A stretch of DNA of 64,000 nt, taken from an uncultured bacterium (lineage in GTDB: Bacteria > Cyanobacteriota > Vampirovibrionia > Gastranaerophilales > Gastranaerophilaceae). Positions 26,603-34,396 of the stretch are shown in pieces. The stretch spans positions 124,001-188,000 of the forward strand of contig CACWLL010000006.1 of assembly GCA_902761735.1 (NCBI GenBank), written 5' to 3'. The notes below the pieces were generated by a model, which was given only the letters and a program-made list of their open reading frames with translations, searched no databases and was not told where the DNA came from. Each line of letters starts with the position of its first letter. Position 1 is the first letter of the stretch. Position numbers and translations under genes: made by a program.

Positions 26603-27457
26603 ATGACAGATAGAATACCAACAATAAAAATTTTATTTTTCGGAGATATGGTCGGCAGACTGGGAAGGTTTGCCGTCCGTGATTTCCTGCAAAATCCTAA
26701 AAGTTTTGATAATAATCTGCAAGAAGATTACTTTAAAAATCATTTTGTAATTGCAAATGTTGAAAATGCATCTCATGGCTTTGGTCTTACGGAAAAAAAT
26801 TATAATGATATATCTGAATATGGTGTACACTGTATGACGTCAGGAAATCATATTTGGGATAAAAAAGAGATTTCAAACTACATCGAAAAAGCGGATAAAC
26901 TTCTGCGTCCTATTAACTATCCGCATACGGTACCCGGTTTCGGTTCAAAAATATTTGAATTTAACGGATACAAGATTGCCGTTATTAATGCTTTGGGAAG
27001 AGTTTTTACTACAATCGTCGATTCTCCGTGGGATATTGTAAAAGATGAAATTGAAAGGTTAAAAGAAATTACACCTATTATAATAATAGATTTTCATGCC
27101 GAGGCTACGGCTGAAAAAATATGTTTCGCAAAATATTGCTCAGAATTAGGCTGTTCTGTCTTTATGGGAACTCATACTCATGTACAGACGGCGGATGAAT
27201 GTATTATGAATAACAAGACGGGTTATATTACGGATGCCGGTTTTTGCGGCTCATCAGAGGGGGTTATAGGAATGGATTATAATACTTCCCTTGCAAGATT
27301 TTTAACAGGTATACCCGAACGTTATGATGTAGCAAACAGCAAGTGTGCGCAAATTAATGCGGTTGAAGTGGAGATAAATCCTGATAACGGGTATGCTGTT
27401 GCCATAAAAAGATTTTATAGTAGTAGAAAAGAAACAGAAGAGGAAAACAGCCAATGA
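26603..27457 (+). CDS. ymdB: YmdB-family metallophosphoesterase
   Basis: 284 residues from ATG 26603; an in-frame TTG at 26573 lies inside the structured intergenic arm. TIGR00282/YmdB family, a calcineurin-like phosphodiesterase shown in Bacillus to hydrolyse 2-prime,3-prime-cAMP and to affect RNase Y-dependent RNA levels. Metal-site motifs are seen: LFFGDMVGRLGR, ANVENASHGFGL, SGNHIWDKKEI, IIDFHAEATAEK and FMGTHTHVQTADE, ending with ITDAGFCGSSEGVIGMD. No good ribosome site is visible. The next gene overlaps by four bases (ATGA), indicating coupling. Confidence 0.9.
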   Translation: MTDRIPTIKILFFGDMVGRLGRFAVRDFLQNPKSFDNNLQEDYFKNHFVIANVENASHGFGLTEKNYNDISEYGVHCMTSGNHIWDKKEISNYIEKADKLLRPINYPHTVPGFGSKIFEFNGYKIAVINALGRVFTTIVDSPWDIVKDEIERLKEITPIIIIDFHAEATAEKICFAKYCSELGCSVFMGTHTHVQTADECIMNNKTGYITDAGFCGSSEGVIGMDYNTSLARFLTGIPERYDVANSKCAQINAVEVEINPDNGYAVAIKRFYSSRKETEEENSQ

Positions 27458-28305
27458 AGTCAGATTTTCATATCCACACTATATATTCTGACGGCGTATT
27501 TTCGCCCGAGAAAATAGTTGATACGGCAATAGATGCCGGCTTAGAGGTTATCTCACTTACTGACCATGACAATATCTTGTCTTATCGAGTGGCTCAGGAT
27601 TATATAAAACAAAACAATAAGAATTTAGAAGTTATTCAAGGAGTTGAAATAAACACTCTTTATAAGAATTACGAAGTTCATATTTTGGGTTACTTGATGA
27701 ATACGGAAGATGATGATTTTAAAAAACTTTTAAAAACTCAGCAAAATGCCAGAATAGAACAGGTAAATGAAATAATAGATTTACTGGCAAAAAAAGAAGG
27801 TATAAAAATCAAATTTGATGATATCAAGAAACAAGTTGCAGAAGGCGGCAGTATAGGGCGACCTCATATTGCAAAAGCAATTGCAAATGCAGGGGGAACC
27901 TCGAATGTAATAGAGGCTTATGCAAAATATATTCATGCGGATTCTCCTGTATATGTACCCAGAAAAACAGTATCACCGCAGGATGCGGTAGAAATAATAT
28001 ATGATGCGGGCGGTATCCCTGTTATTGCACATCCTCATGATATAGATATTGCCGAAGCCCTTATAAAAGAATTGATGACTCATGGTTTAAGGGGAATAGA
28101 GGCATATCATAGGAAGCATTCTCCTGCTTGTGTAGAATATTTTTCTTCAATGGCAGAGAATTTAGGTTTGATTGTAACAGGAGGGTCGGATTTTCACGCT
28201 CCAAATATTATGAACGGACAAATTATTTTAGGCAAAAATTTTGTTCCGGAATGGATATACGACAAACTCATGGAAGAAAAACGCCGTATAGATATGGCAG
28301 GTTAA
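27454..28305 (+). CDS. PHP-domain phosphoesterase (TrpH/RNase AM-like)
   Basis: 283 residues. Polymerase-and-histidinol-phosphatase fold with metal ligands in DFHIHTIYSDG, LTDHDN, GVEIN, VIAHPH and GGSDFHAP. The family member YciV/TrpH of E. coli is a 5-prime-3-prime exonuclease acting on short RNA and 3-prime,5-prime-bisphosphates. Its place right after rny and ymdB (ATGA overlap) fits an RNA-degradation role, which is an inference. The next gene starts one base after the stop. Confidence 0.88.
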   Translation: MKSDFHIHTIYSDGVFSPEKIVDTAIDAGLEVISLTDHDNILSYRVAQDYIKQNNKNLEVIQGVEINTLYKNYEVHILGYLMNTEDDDFKKLLKTQQNARIEQVNEIIDLLAKKEGIKIKFDDIKKQVAEGGSIGRPHIAKAIANAGGTSNVIEAYAKYIHADSPVYVPRKTVSPQDAVEIIYDAGGIPVIAHPHDIDIAEALIKELMTHGLRGIEAYHRKHSPACVEYFSSMAENLGLIVTGGSDFHAPNIMNGQIILGKNFVPEWIYDKLMEEKRRIDMAG

Positions 28306-28306
28306 A

Positions 28307-28939
28307 ATGAAAATTCCTAAGTGGCATGTTGAATATACTGGTACATTGCTTGTGTTGTTTATGGTTGGACTGTTTTTAGTGCCAACATCATTTGAAACTC
28401 CGGTTATGGCAAGCAATATTACAAAATGGAAAGATATATTTAGGCGTCTTACTTATGTTCAAGATGTAATTTTAAAACAGGAGCAATCAGAGATATTGAC
28501 AAGTTTTCGCAGAGCGACAACTCCTGATGAAAGAGAATCCATAGTTATAAAAATCATAAAACCTTATTTCAGGGTAGGTGATAAAAAAGTTCACTCAAAA
28601 TACAAAGTTCGTTATATGAATAAAAAACTTGTAAATGAAGGGGATTTTTATCATATAGACGATTATTATTATGCCGGAAAGCATTTGATAGTCGGGATAA
28701 AAGATTTACCGACAAAAGAAGACGGGGAAACCTCGTTTCTTATGACATTTGATATAAACGGCAGAAAACGTCCAAATCAGTGGGGCAAGGATGTATACGG
28801 GGCAAAAGTATATGCGGACAGAGTTGAGCCGATTGGTATGACAATGACTGTTGAAAAGCAGTATACGGACTGTTCAAAGAATGGTTCGGGCACTTGTTGT
28901 TCAAATTATTATTTAATCGGAGGCAATTTCGATGATTAA
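28307..28939 (+). CDS. Pilin-like membrane-anchored protein lacking a prepilin motif
   Basis: 210 residues. One membrane helix at residues 10-29 (TGTLLVLFMVGLFLVPTSF), then an amphipathic stretch (ASNITKWKDIFRRLTYVQDVILKQ) like the start of a pilin alpha-1 helix. A globular region ends with FDINGRKRPNQWGKDVYGAKV and a Cys-containing tail (DCSKNGSGTCCSNYYLIGG). The DxNGxKxPNxWGxDV segment and the CSKNGSG tail resemble type II/IV pseudopilins of this lineage. No prepilin peptidase site (G followed by [FM]xxxE) is visible before the helix. It may be a minor pilin-like protein that is not processed, or a derived envelope protein. It overlaps the next gene by eight bases. Confidence 0.6.
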   Translation: MKIPKWHVEYTGTLLVLFMVGLFLVPTSFETPVMASNITKWKDIFRRLTYVQDVILKQEQSEILTSFRRATTPDERESIVIKIIKPYFRVGDKKVHSKYKVRYMNKKLVNEGDFYHIDDYYYAGKHLIVGIKDLPTKEDGETSFLMTFDINGRKRPNQWGKDVYGAKVYADRVEPIGMTMTVEKQYTDCSKNGSGTCCSNYYLIGGNFDD

Positions 28940-29519
28940 GAACGTTTGTATATTTGCTTCTTCCAGTAATTATCTAAATGAAGAATTTTATAAAGATGCA
29001 TCAGAATTAGGCAAATTGCTTGCACAAAATGATTTTGGGTTGGTTTATGGCGGCAGCAGGCTTGGTATAATGTGGGCTTGTGCCGGAATATTTAAAGATA
29101 ATGGTGGAAATTTGTGTGGCGTTATGCCGGAGAAATTAAATGATTGCGGTGTATCTGCAAAGATTTGTGATGAATTTTATTTAACCGCAGGAATGCGGGA
29201 GAGAAAAGCTAAAATGGATGAATTATCCGATGCTGTTATTGCATTGCCCGGCGGCTTTGGCACATTAGAAGAAGTTGCAGAGATTATAGTTCAAAAACAG
29301 CTTTGTTATAATAATAAGGCAATTGTTTTTTTAAATACATGTGGATTTTATGATAAACTAATAGACTTTATGGATGAAATAATTGAAAAGAAATTTGCAA
29401 ACGAAGCATCCAGAGATTTGTATTATGTTGCACAAAATCCCTCAGATGCGATTGAATACCTAAAAACTTATCAACCGCAAGATAGAACTTTTGATAAAGA
29501 GATTGTCTACAAAAGGTAA
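28932..29519 (+). CDS. LOG-family protein (TIGR00730)
   Basis: 195 residues, typical. Rossmann-fold nucleoside 5-prime-monophosphate phosphoribohydrolase family (cytokinin-activating LOG in plants; bacterial members cleave AMP/CMP-type nucleotides). Motifs: VYGGSRLGIMWACAG (variant of GGxxGxMG), MRERKAKM with the conserved Arg, and PGGFGTLEEVAEI with the catalytic Glu. Starts within the last codons of the pilin-like gene. Physiological substrate unknown. Confidence 0.88.
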   Translation: MIKNVCIFASSSNYLNEEFYKDASELGKLLAQNDFGLVYGGSRLGIMWACAGIFKDNGGNLCGVMPEKLNDCGVSAKICDEFYLTAGMRERKAKMDELSDAVIALPGGFGTLEEVAEIIVQKQLCYNNKAIVFLNTCGFYDKLIDFMDEIIEKKFANEASRDLYYVAQNPSDAIEYLKTYQPQDRTFDKEIVYKR

Positions 29520-29525
29520 ATGTTA

Positions 29526-29699
29526 CTAATAACTTTTTTTCATTAGTTCAGAAAGTCTAATTTCTCCTGGACGGCTGACAACATTTTGGTCTCTGACAGA
29601 TTGAGGTTCTCTGTTTTTAAATTGGGATAAACCTACTTTTTCGTTGCCGTTGTCCGAAAAGGTAAATATTTCTTTGATAAATGCTACAATTGTGTTCAT
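29526..29699 (-). CDS. Small hypothetical protein, 57 residues
   Basis: An open frame from ATG (29699) with a strong GAGGAG ribosome site (complement of 29705-29710) encodes 57 residues: MNTIVAFIKEIFTFSDNG, then a polar region with SQFKNREPQSVRDQNVVSRPGEIRLSELMKKSY. The N terminus looks like an amphipathic helix. The ribosome site and sensible composition argue it is real. It is convergent with the LOG-family gene. No family is recognised. Confidence 0.6.
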   Translation of the reverse strand: MNTIVAFIKEIFTFSDNGNEKVGLSQFKNREPQSVRDQNVVSRPGEIRLSELMKKSY

Positions 29700-29810
29700 T
29701 TGTATCTCCTCAAATTTTGTTTACATACATAATACATTAAATCTCTGTTAATTGCAAATTTCATTGAACTTTATGGTATATTTGTATTAGATTTTAAGAG
29801 GAATTTAGAC

Positions 29811-30530
29811 TTGAATAACAGTTATTATGAAACTTTGGATGAAAATTTTAATGAGGCTTTGAACTTGATAGAGAAGCCGCTGTCGCATTGTGAATTAATA
29901 GAATTGTTGAAAAATGGAAATATTCCTCAAAAGCAGTTGGCTGCATTACGGATAGAAAAACTTGAGTCTGAATATGATGCAGAGATTCTTGTAAATAATT
30001 TAGTCGGACAGGATGGAAAAATAAGAGAGGCAGTATCTCTTAAAATAAAAGAATTGGCATGTGATGAGAATTATATTGATTTTTTCAAGTCGCTGAATAT
30101 CGATAATCTCTCTCGGATATTTTTGTTGGCTATTACCGATATAAACGGAAATATTTGCAGAAATATAATAGATGTTCTGAGTGCTTTAAAGTCTTGGGAT
30201 GTGTTTGTTAATAGTTTTACTGATAAACTTTCTGCTTTAATATTTGAACTTATTGATAAAATTAAAGACTTTGATTTTCAAGACGGTAAATATAAAGTAA
30301 ACAAAGAGGTGTTTAAATTATATTGGTGTCTTGAGGCGTTAAACGTATACTACAACAGAATTCCAGTTGATATTTTGAGAAAAATAATTTTATACACAAA
30401 AAATATTGATGAATATACTATTCGTGAGAAAACGGCAAAAATACTTTCAAATGATGTAAAAGATGAGATTTTAATAAATGCTCGGAATGAACTAAAGAAT
30501 GATAAAAACTATTATGTAAGGAGATTTTAG
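29811..30530 (+). CDS. Hypothetical helical-repeat protein
   Basis: 239 residues from a TTG preceded by AGAGGAA. Entirely helical, with HEAT-like units (LPQKQLAALRIEKLES-type helices, then LVGQDGKIREAVSLKIKELACDENYIDFFKS). It is cytoplasmic, with no membrane segments. HEAT-type folds usually bind proteins or RNA. No specific family is recognised. It ends at a bidirectional terminator, so it is monocistronic. Confidence 0.65.
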   Translation: MNNSYYETLDENFNEALNLIEKPLSHCELIELLKNGNIPQKQLAALRIEKLESEYDAEILVNNLVGQDGKIREAVSLKIKELACDENYIDFFKSLNIDNLSRIFLLAITDINGNICRNIIDVLSALKSWDVFVNSFTDKLSALIFELIDKIKDFDFQDGKYKVNKEVFKLYWCLEALNVYYNRIPVDILRKIILYTKNIDEYTIREKTAKILSNDVKDEILINARNELKNDKNYYVRRF

Positions 30531-30534
30531 ATGT

Positions 30535-30567
30535 AAAAAAACCTCGGAATATATCCGAGGGTTTTTT
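30535..30567. terminator. Bidirectional intrinsic terminator
   Basis: CCTCGGA, loop ATATA, TCCGAGG (30542-30560), bordered by A-run and T6. Serves the helical-repeat gene (plus) and the small lipoprotein-like gene (minus). Confidence 0.85.
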
Positions 30568-30571
30568 GATA

Positions 30572-30760
30572 TTAAAACTGATCCATAATTTTATCTGCTT
30601 CAAGTCTTCTTTTTTCTCTTTCGCTTTGAACAGTATTAATGGTCTTTTCTTTTTTAATAGTTTCTTCCATATTTTCTTTAGTGAATTTGGTAGGGTCAAT
30701 CCAGTGCCAAAGCCCTGTTCCGATTAGTATTATTAAAATTAAACAAGCAAATCTTACCAT
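30572..30760 (-). CDS. Small membrane-anchored protein, 62 residues
   Basis: 62 residues with a strong AGGAGGG ribosome site five bases before ATG. An N-terminal hydrophobic helix (VRFACLILIILIGTGLWHWI) is followed by a charged helix (EETIKKEKTINTVQSEREKRRLEADKIMDQF). Probably an inner-membrane-anchored small protein exposed to the periplasm or cytosol. It is divergent from hppA and ends at a good terminator. Confidence 0.7.
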   Translation of the reverse strand: MVRFACLILIILIGTGLWHWIDPTKFTKENMEETIKKEKTINTVQSEREKRRLEADKIMDQF

Positions 30761-30854
30761 AAAAACCCTCCTATATGATGTTTGATTATTTCCATTATAA
30801 CATTTTTTTCGGCATTTGCAACCTGTTAAAACTCTCTATACAATGCTTAATAAT

Positions 30855-30883
30855 TTGAATATAATGCTAAAATATACTATAAT
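30855..30883 (+). promoter_or_regulatory. hppA promoter
   Basis: TTGAAT (30855-30860), 17-base spacer, TATAAT (30878-30883). Transcription near 30890 gives a leader of about 33 bases with AAGGGAG before the hppA ATG. Confidence 0.8.
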
Positions 30884-30922
30884 ATGACAGTTAAAAAGTA
30901 TTTAATGAAGGGAGAAACATTT

Positions 30923-33343
30923 ATGAAAAAGTTTACTGCACCAAAAGCTTTAATGGCGTTAATTGCCGTTATGCTTATGGGTATTTCGCCTGCGATAGCA
31001 AGCGAAGCGGATTTGGTTGTTCCCGATATAACAGGTGGAAATTTTAAACTACTCTTGTGGGGTATAGCAATTTCAGTTGCCGGTTTAATATTCGGGTTCA
31101 TAGAATTTGCTCGTATTAAAAAGTTAGAAGTACACAGTGCTATGGCAGAAGTAGGTAATACTATTTTTGAAACTTGTAAAACATATCTTGTTCAGCAAGG
31201 CAAATTCTTATTTATGCTTGAAGTATTGATAGGTCTTTGTATTGCGTTTTACTTCGGATATTTACAAGGTATGCCTATTAAAGAGGTTCTTATCATTTTA
31301 GGCTGGTCCGTAATCGGTATTTTGGGTTCATACGCTGTTGCTTGGTTTGGTATCAGAATGAATACTTTGGCAAATGCCAGAACAGCTTTTGCTTCTTTAA
31401 AAGGTAATCCGTTAAATATTTTAAATATTCCGTTAAAAGCAGGAATGTCTATTGGCGTATGTTTGGTATCGGTTGAATTGATATTAATGCTTACAATTCT
31501 TTTATTTGTTCCGGGACATATTGCGGGTGCTTGCTTTATAGGATTTGCTATCGGTGAATCTTTAGGTGCTTCGGCTCTTCGTGTTGCCGGTGGTATTTTT
31601 ACAAAAATCGCTGATATCGGTTCTGATTTGATGAAAATTCAGTTTGGTATCAAAGAGGATGACCCTAGAAATCCGGGTGTTATTGCAGATTGTACCGGTG
31701 ATAATGCCGGTGACTCAATAGGCCCTACGGCAGACGGGTTTGAAACCTACGGGGTAACGGGTGTTGCTCTTGTTTCATTTATCCTTTTGGGTGTTAAATC
31801 TGAATTTCAGGTTCAATTGCTTACTTGGATTTTTGTTATGAGATATCTAATGATTGTTACTTCCGTTGTTGCATACTGGATTAACAATATTATAGATAGA
31901 GTTTATGCTTCCAAAACAGCTAAATTTGATTTTGAAAAGCCGTTAACAAATCTTGTTTGGTTAACATCAATTTTATCAATAGGTATGACTTTTGGTGTTA
32001 GTCATTGGTTATTAGCTCCTATGGGCGGCAATTTGTGGTTGATATTATCAGCTATTATTTCTTGCGGGACTTTGGGTGCTGCTTTAATACCTGAATTTAC
32101 CAAGATATTTACTTCCCCAAAAGCTATGCATACTGAAGAAGTTGTAACAGCATCAAAAGAGGGTGGTGCATCTTTAACAATCCTTTCCGGTATTGTTGCG
32201 GGAAACTTTTCAGGTTTCTGGATTGGTGCGGTAATCGTTGCGTTGATGGCTTTGGCATACTATGCAAGTATTCATATTCCGGCTGATATCATGATATATT
32301 CATCTGTATTTGCCTTTGGTCTTGTTGCTTTTGGTTTCTTGGGAATGGGACCTGTAACAATTGCAGTTGACTCATACGGTCCGGTTACTGATAATGCTCA
32401 ATCCGTATATGAATTATCTTTAATTGAAGAAATTCCAAATATTGGCGAAGAAATTAAAAACGAATACGGGTTCAATCCCGATTTTGAAAATGCAAAACAA
32501 TATTTAGAAGAAAATGACGGTGCAGGTAATACTTTCAAAGCTACTTCAAAACCGGTGTTAATCGGTACTGCGGTAGTCGGTGCTACAACAATGATATTCT
32601 CATTAATTTTGGTTATCCAAAATACTTTGGGTATTCAACCTGAAGCTGTATTGAATCTGTTAAATCCGTATACATTACTTGGATTATTAACAGGCGGTGC
32701 GGTAATTTACTGGTTCTCAGGTGCATCTATGCAGGCTGTTACGACGGGGGCATATCGTGCTACGGAATACATCAAAGACAATATAAATTTGAATGAAGAT
32801 TCAAAATCAGCAAATCTTTCAAATTCTAAGGAAGTTGTAAAGATTTGTACTCAATATGCTCAAAAGGGTATGATAAATATCTTTATTTCATTATTTGCTT
32901 TTGCCTTGGCATTAGCTTGTCTGTCAGCTCCGGTAATTTCAGAGCATGTTGAATTTGCAAACAGACCGGTTTCATTCTTTGTAAGTTATCTGATTGCAAT
33001 TGCGGTATTCGGTTTGTTCCAAGCCGTATTCATGGCAAATGCAGGCGGATGTTGGGATAATGCTAAGAAAATCGTTGAAGTTGATATGAAGGAAAAGGGC
33101 ACACCGTTGCATGATGCAACCGTTGTTGGAGATACTGTCGGTGACCCGTTCAAAGACACTTCATCAGTCGCAATGAATCCGATAATCAAATTTACAACAT
33201 TATTCGGTTTGTTGGCTATGGAAATCGCTATAAGTGAAGCTTTCAGAAAAGTTGCACCGATTGTCGGAATTGTGTTCTTAGTAATTGCGTTATTCTTTGT
33301 ATGGCGTTCTTTCTACGGAATGAGAATACCTTCAAATAAATAG
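30923..33343 (+). CDS. hppA: Membrane-bound proton-translocating pyrophosphatase
   Basis: 806 residues from ATG 30923 (AAGGGAG eight bases upstream); an ATG at 30884 abuts the -10 box and cannot be on the mRNA. About 16 membrane helices couple PPi hydrolysis to ion pumping. PPi/Mg-binding motifs: EDDPRNPGVIADCTGDNAGDSIG with TADGFETYGVTG, and C-terminal GDTVGDPFKDTSSVAMNP. At the position that separates K-dependent (Ala) from K-independent (Lys) enzymes, GNTFKA carries Lys (K539), which suggests a K-independent H+ pump. The variant DCTGDNAGDSIGPTADGFETY differs from the common [21 protein letters not shown]. A terminator follows. Confidence 0.93.
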   Translation: MKKFTAPKALMALIAVMLMGISPAIASEADLVVPDITGGNFKLLLWGIAISVAGLIFGFIEFARIKKLEVHSAMAEVGNTIFETCKTYLVQQGKFLFMLEVLIGLCIAFYFGYLQGMPIKEVLIILGWSVIGILGSYAVAWFGIRMNTLANARTAFASLKGNPLNILNIPLKAGMSIGVCLVSVELILMLTILLFVPGHIAGACFIGFAIGESLGASALRVAGGIFTKIADIGSDLMKIQFGIKEDDPRNPGVIADCTGDNAGDSIGPTADGFETYGVTGVALVSFILLGVKSEFQVQLLTWIFVMRYLMIVTSVVAYWINNIIDRVYASKTAKFDFEKPLTNLVWLTSILSIGMTFGVSHWLLAPMGGNLWLILSAIISCGTLGAALIPEFTKIFTSPKAMHTEEVVTASKEGGASLTILSGIVAGNFSGFWIGAVIVALMALAYYASIHIPADIMIYSSVFAFGLVAFGFLGMGPVTIAVDSYGPVTDNAQSVYELSLIEEIPNIGEEIKNEYGFNPDFENAKQYLEENDGAGNTFKATSKPVLIGTAVVGATTMIFSLILVIQNTLGIQPEAVLNLLNPYTLLGLLTGGAVIYWFSGASMQAVTTGAYRATEYIKDNINLNEDSKSANLSNSKEVVKICTQYAQKGMINIFISLFAFALALACLSAPVISEHVEFANRPVSFFVSYLIAIAVFGLFQAVFMANAGGCWDNAKKIVEVDMKEKGTPLHDATVVGDTVGDPFKDTSSVAMNPIIKFTTLFGLLAMEIAISEAFRKVAPIVGIVFLVIALFFVWRSFYGMRIPSNK

Positions 33344-33361
33344 GTAAAACTAACAAGATAC

Positions 33362-33393
33362 AAAAAACCCGAGGTTCAAACCTCGGGTTTTTT
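33362..33393. terminator. Bidirectional terminator between hppA and yajQ
   Basis: CCCGAGG, loop TTCAAA, CCTCGGG (33368-33387) with A6 before and T6 after. Ends both convergent genes. Confidence 0.9.
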
Positions 33394-33405
33394 ATGAATT
33401 AAATT

Positions 33406-33906
33406 CTATCTATAATTTGTGAATTGCAGAGGGTAATCATATTTTTCTTCATTTCCTCTAAGCATTCTGATTACTTCTTGTAAATTATCTTTATCTTTGC
33501 CTGAAACCCTGATTTGGTCCCCTTGAATTGATGCTTGAACTTTAATTTTTGAATCTTTAATATCGCCTACAATCTTCTTTGCTAATTCTTGAGATAGACC
33601 TTTTTTAAGATTGAATACTCTTCTGACTCGTCCGCCAAGAGCATTCTCAATTGGCTGCGGGTCAAGTATTCTAATATTCAAATTTCTTTTTACGAGTTTT
33701 GTTTGCAATATATCATATATGTTTCGCAATTTCATTTCATCTCCGGTGGTGATTGTTATGCACTTATCTCCATCCAGTTCAATTTCAGAGTTTGAGTCTT
33801 TTAAATCAAATCTTGACGATACATCTCTTTTTACCTGATCTACCGCATTAACAAGTTCCTGCTTATCAAATTCTGATACTACATCAAAACTGCAATCTTT
33901 AGCCAT
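33406..33906 (-). CDS. yajQ: YajQ-family nucleotide-binding protein
   Basis: 166 residues, typical length. UPF0234/YajQ: two ferredoxin-like domains, reported to bind cyclic di-GMP in Xanthomonas and nucleic acid or nucleotides in others. Family segments: FDVVSEFDKQELVNAVDQVKRDVSSRFDLKDS at the start, KGLSQELAKKIVGDIKDSKIKVQASIQGDQIRVSGKDKDNLQEVI near the end. Good GGAG ribosome site. Monocistronic between a terminator and the next small gene. Confidence 0.92.
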   Translation of the reverse strand: MAKDCSFDVVSEFDKQELVNAVDQVKRDVSSRFDLKDSNSEIELDGDKCITITTGDEMKLRNIYDILQTKLVKRNLNIRILDPQPIENALGGRVRRVFNLKKGLSQELAKKIVGDIKDSKIKVQASIQGDQIRVSGKDKDNLQEVIRMLRGNEEKYDYPLQFTNYR

Positions 33907-33973
33907 ATAAAATTCTCCTATAATAGTAAACCTCTCTTAAGTATTCTAACATAAGCTAAAGATTTTGAAAATA

Positions 33974-34285
33974 TTATTTGAACAATTTACCTAATGATTT
34001 ACTTAATTTGCGGAATTTTCCAAAAGTAAATGCGGTTAGAATAATCCCGCCTATTCCAAGAAGGGTCTTTTTTAATCCGTTGCTATTTTTTTGGCGTTCT
34101 CTTGCAACACTGCCATATACATCACATGCCAACCCCGGAGTCATTGTCACTCCTCCCAAGTAATTAGTATTCATATATGGATTGTATAAACCGGGCATAC
34201 CTAAACCCATTGCGACACCCATTGGCGATGTAGCCGCACCGTTTAACGGTTGATTTAATATTGTTGATGCAAAAAGTTCGTCCAT
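33974..34285 (-). CDS. Small Gly/Met-rich hypothetical protein
   Basis: 103 residues. The N-terminal 55 residues are low-complexity (SPMGVAMGLGMPGLYNPYMN). Near the C terminus is a short hydrophobic stretch (TLLGIGGIILTAFTFGKF), then basic residues (RKLSKSLGKLFK). The overall plan, a polar N terminus and a Gly-rich C-terminal helix with a basic end, is shared with the 88-residue protein at 62413-62679. Possibly a peripheral membrane protein. No family is recognised. A TTTATA-N17-TATAAT promoter precedes it. Confidence 0.6.
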   Translation of the reverse strand: MDELFASTILNQPLNGAATSPMGVAMGLGMPGLYNPYMNTNYLGGVTMTPGLACDVYGSVARERQKNSNGLKKTLLGIGGIILTAFTFGKFRKLSKSLGKLFK

Positions 34286-34299
34286 AACTTTACCTAACC

Positions 34300-34328
34300 A
34301 TTATAATTTACCTACCTGTATATATAAA
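34300..34328 (-). promoter_or_regulatory. Putative promoter of small Gly/Met-rich gene
   Basis: Minus strand TTTATA (34323-34328), 17-base spacer, TATAAT (34300-34305). Confidence 0.45.
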
Positions 34329-34396
34329 GTCATGATATTTGGGGAAATTGTCATGTTTTGATAAATTGTTACGTTTTGTAACTTTTTGATTTGTTA

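Noticed and set aside
30884-30922. In-frame ATG 13 codons upstream of hppA
   Set aside because: It directly abuts the TATAAT box, so it would precede the transcript start. ATG 30923 has the ribosome site and starts the hydrophobic N terminus.
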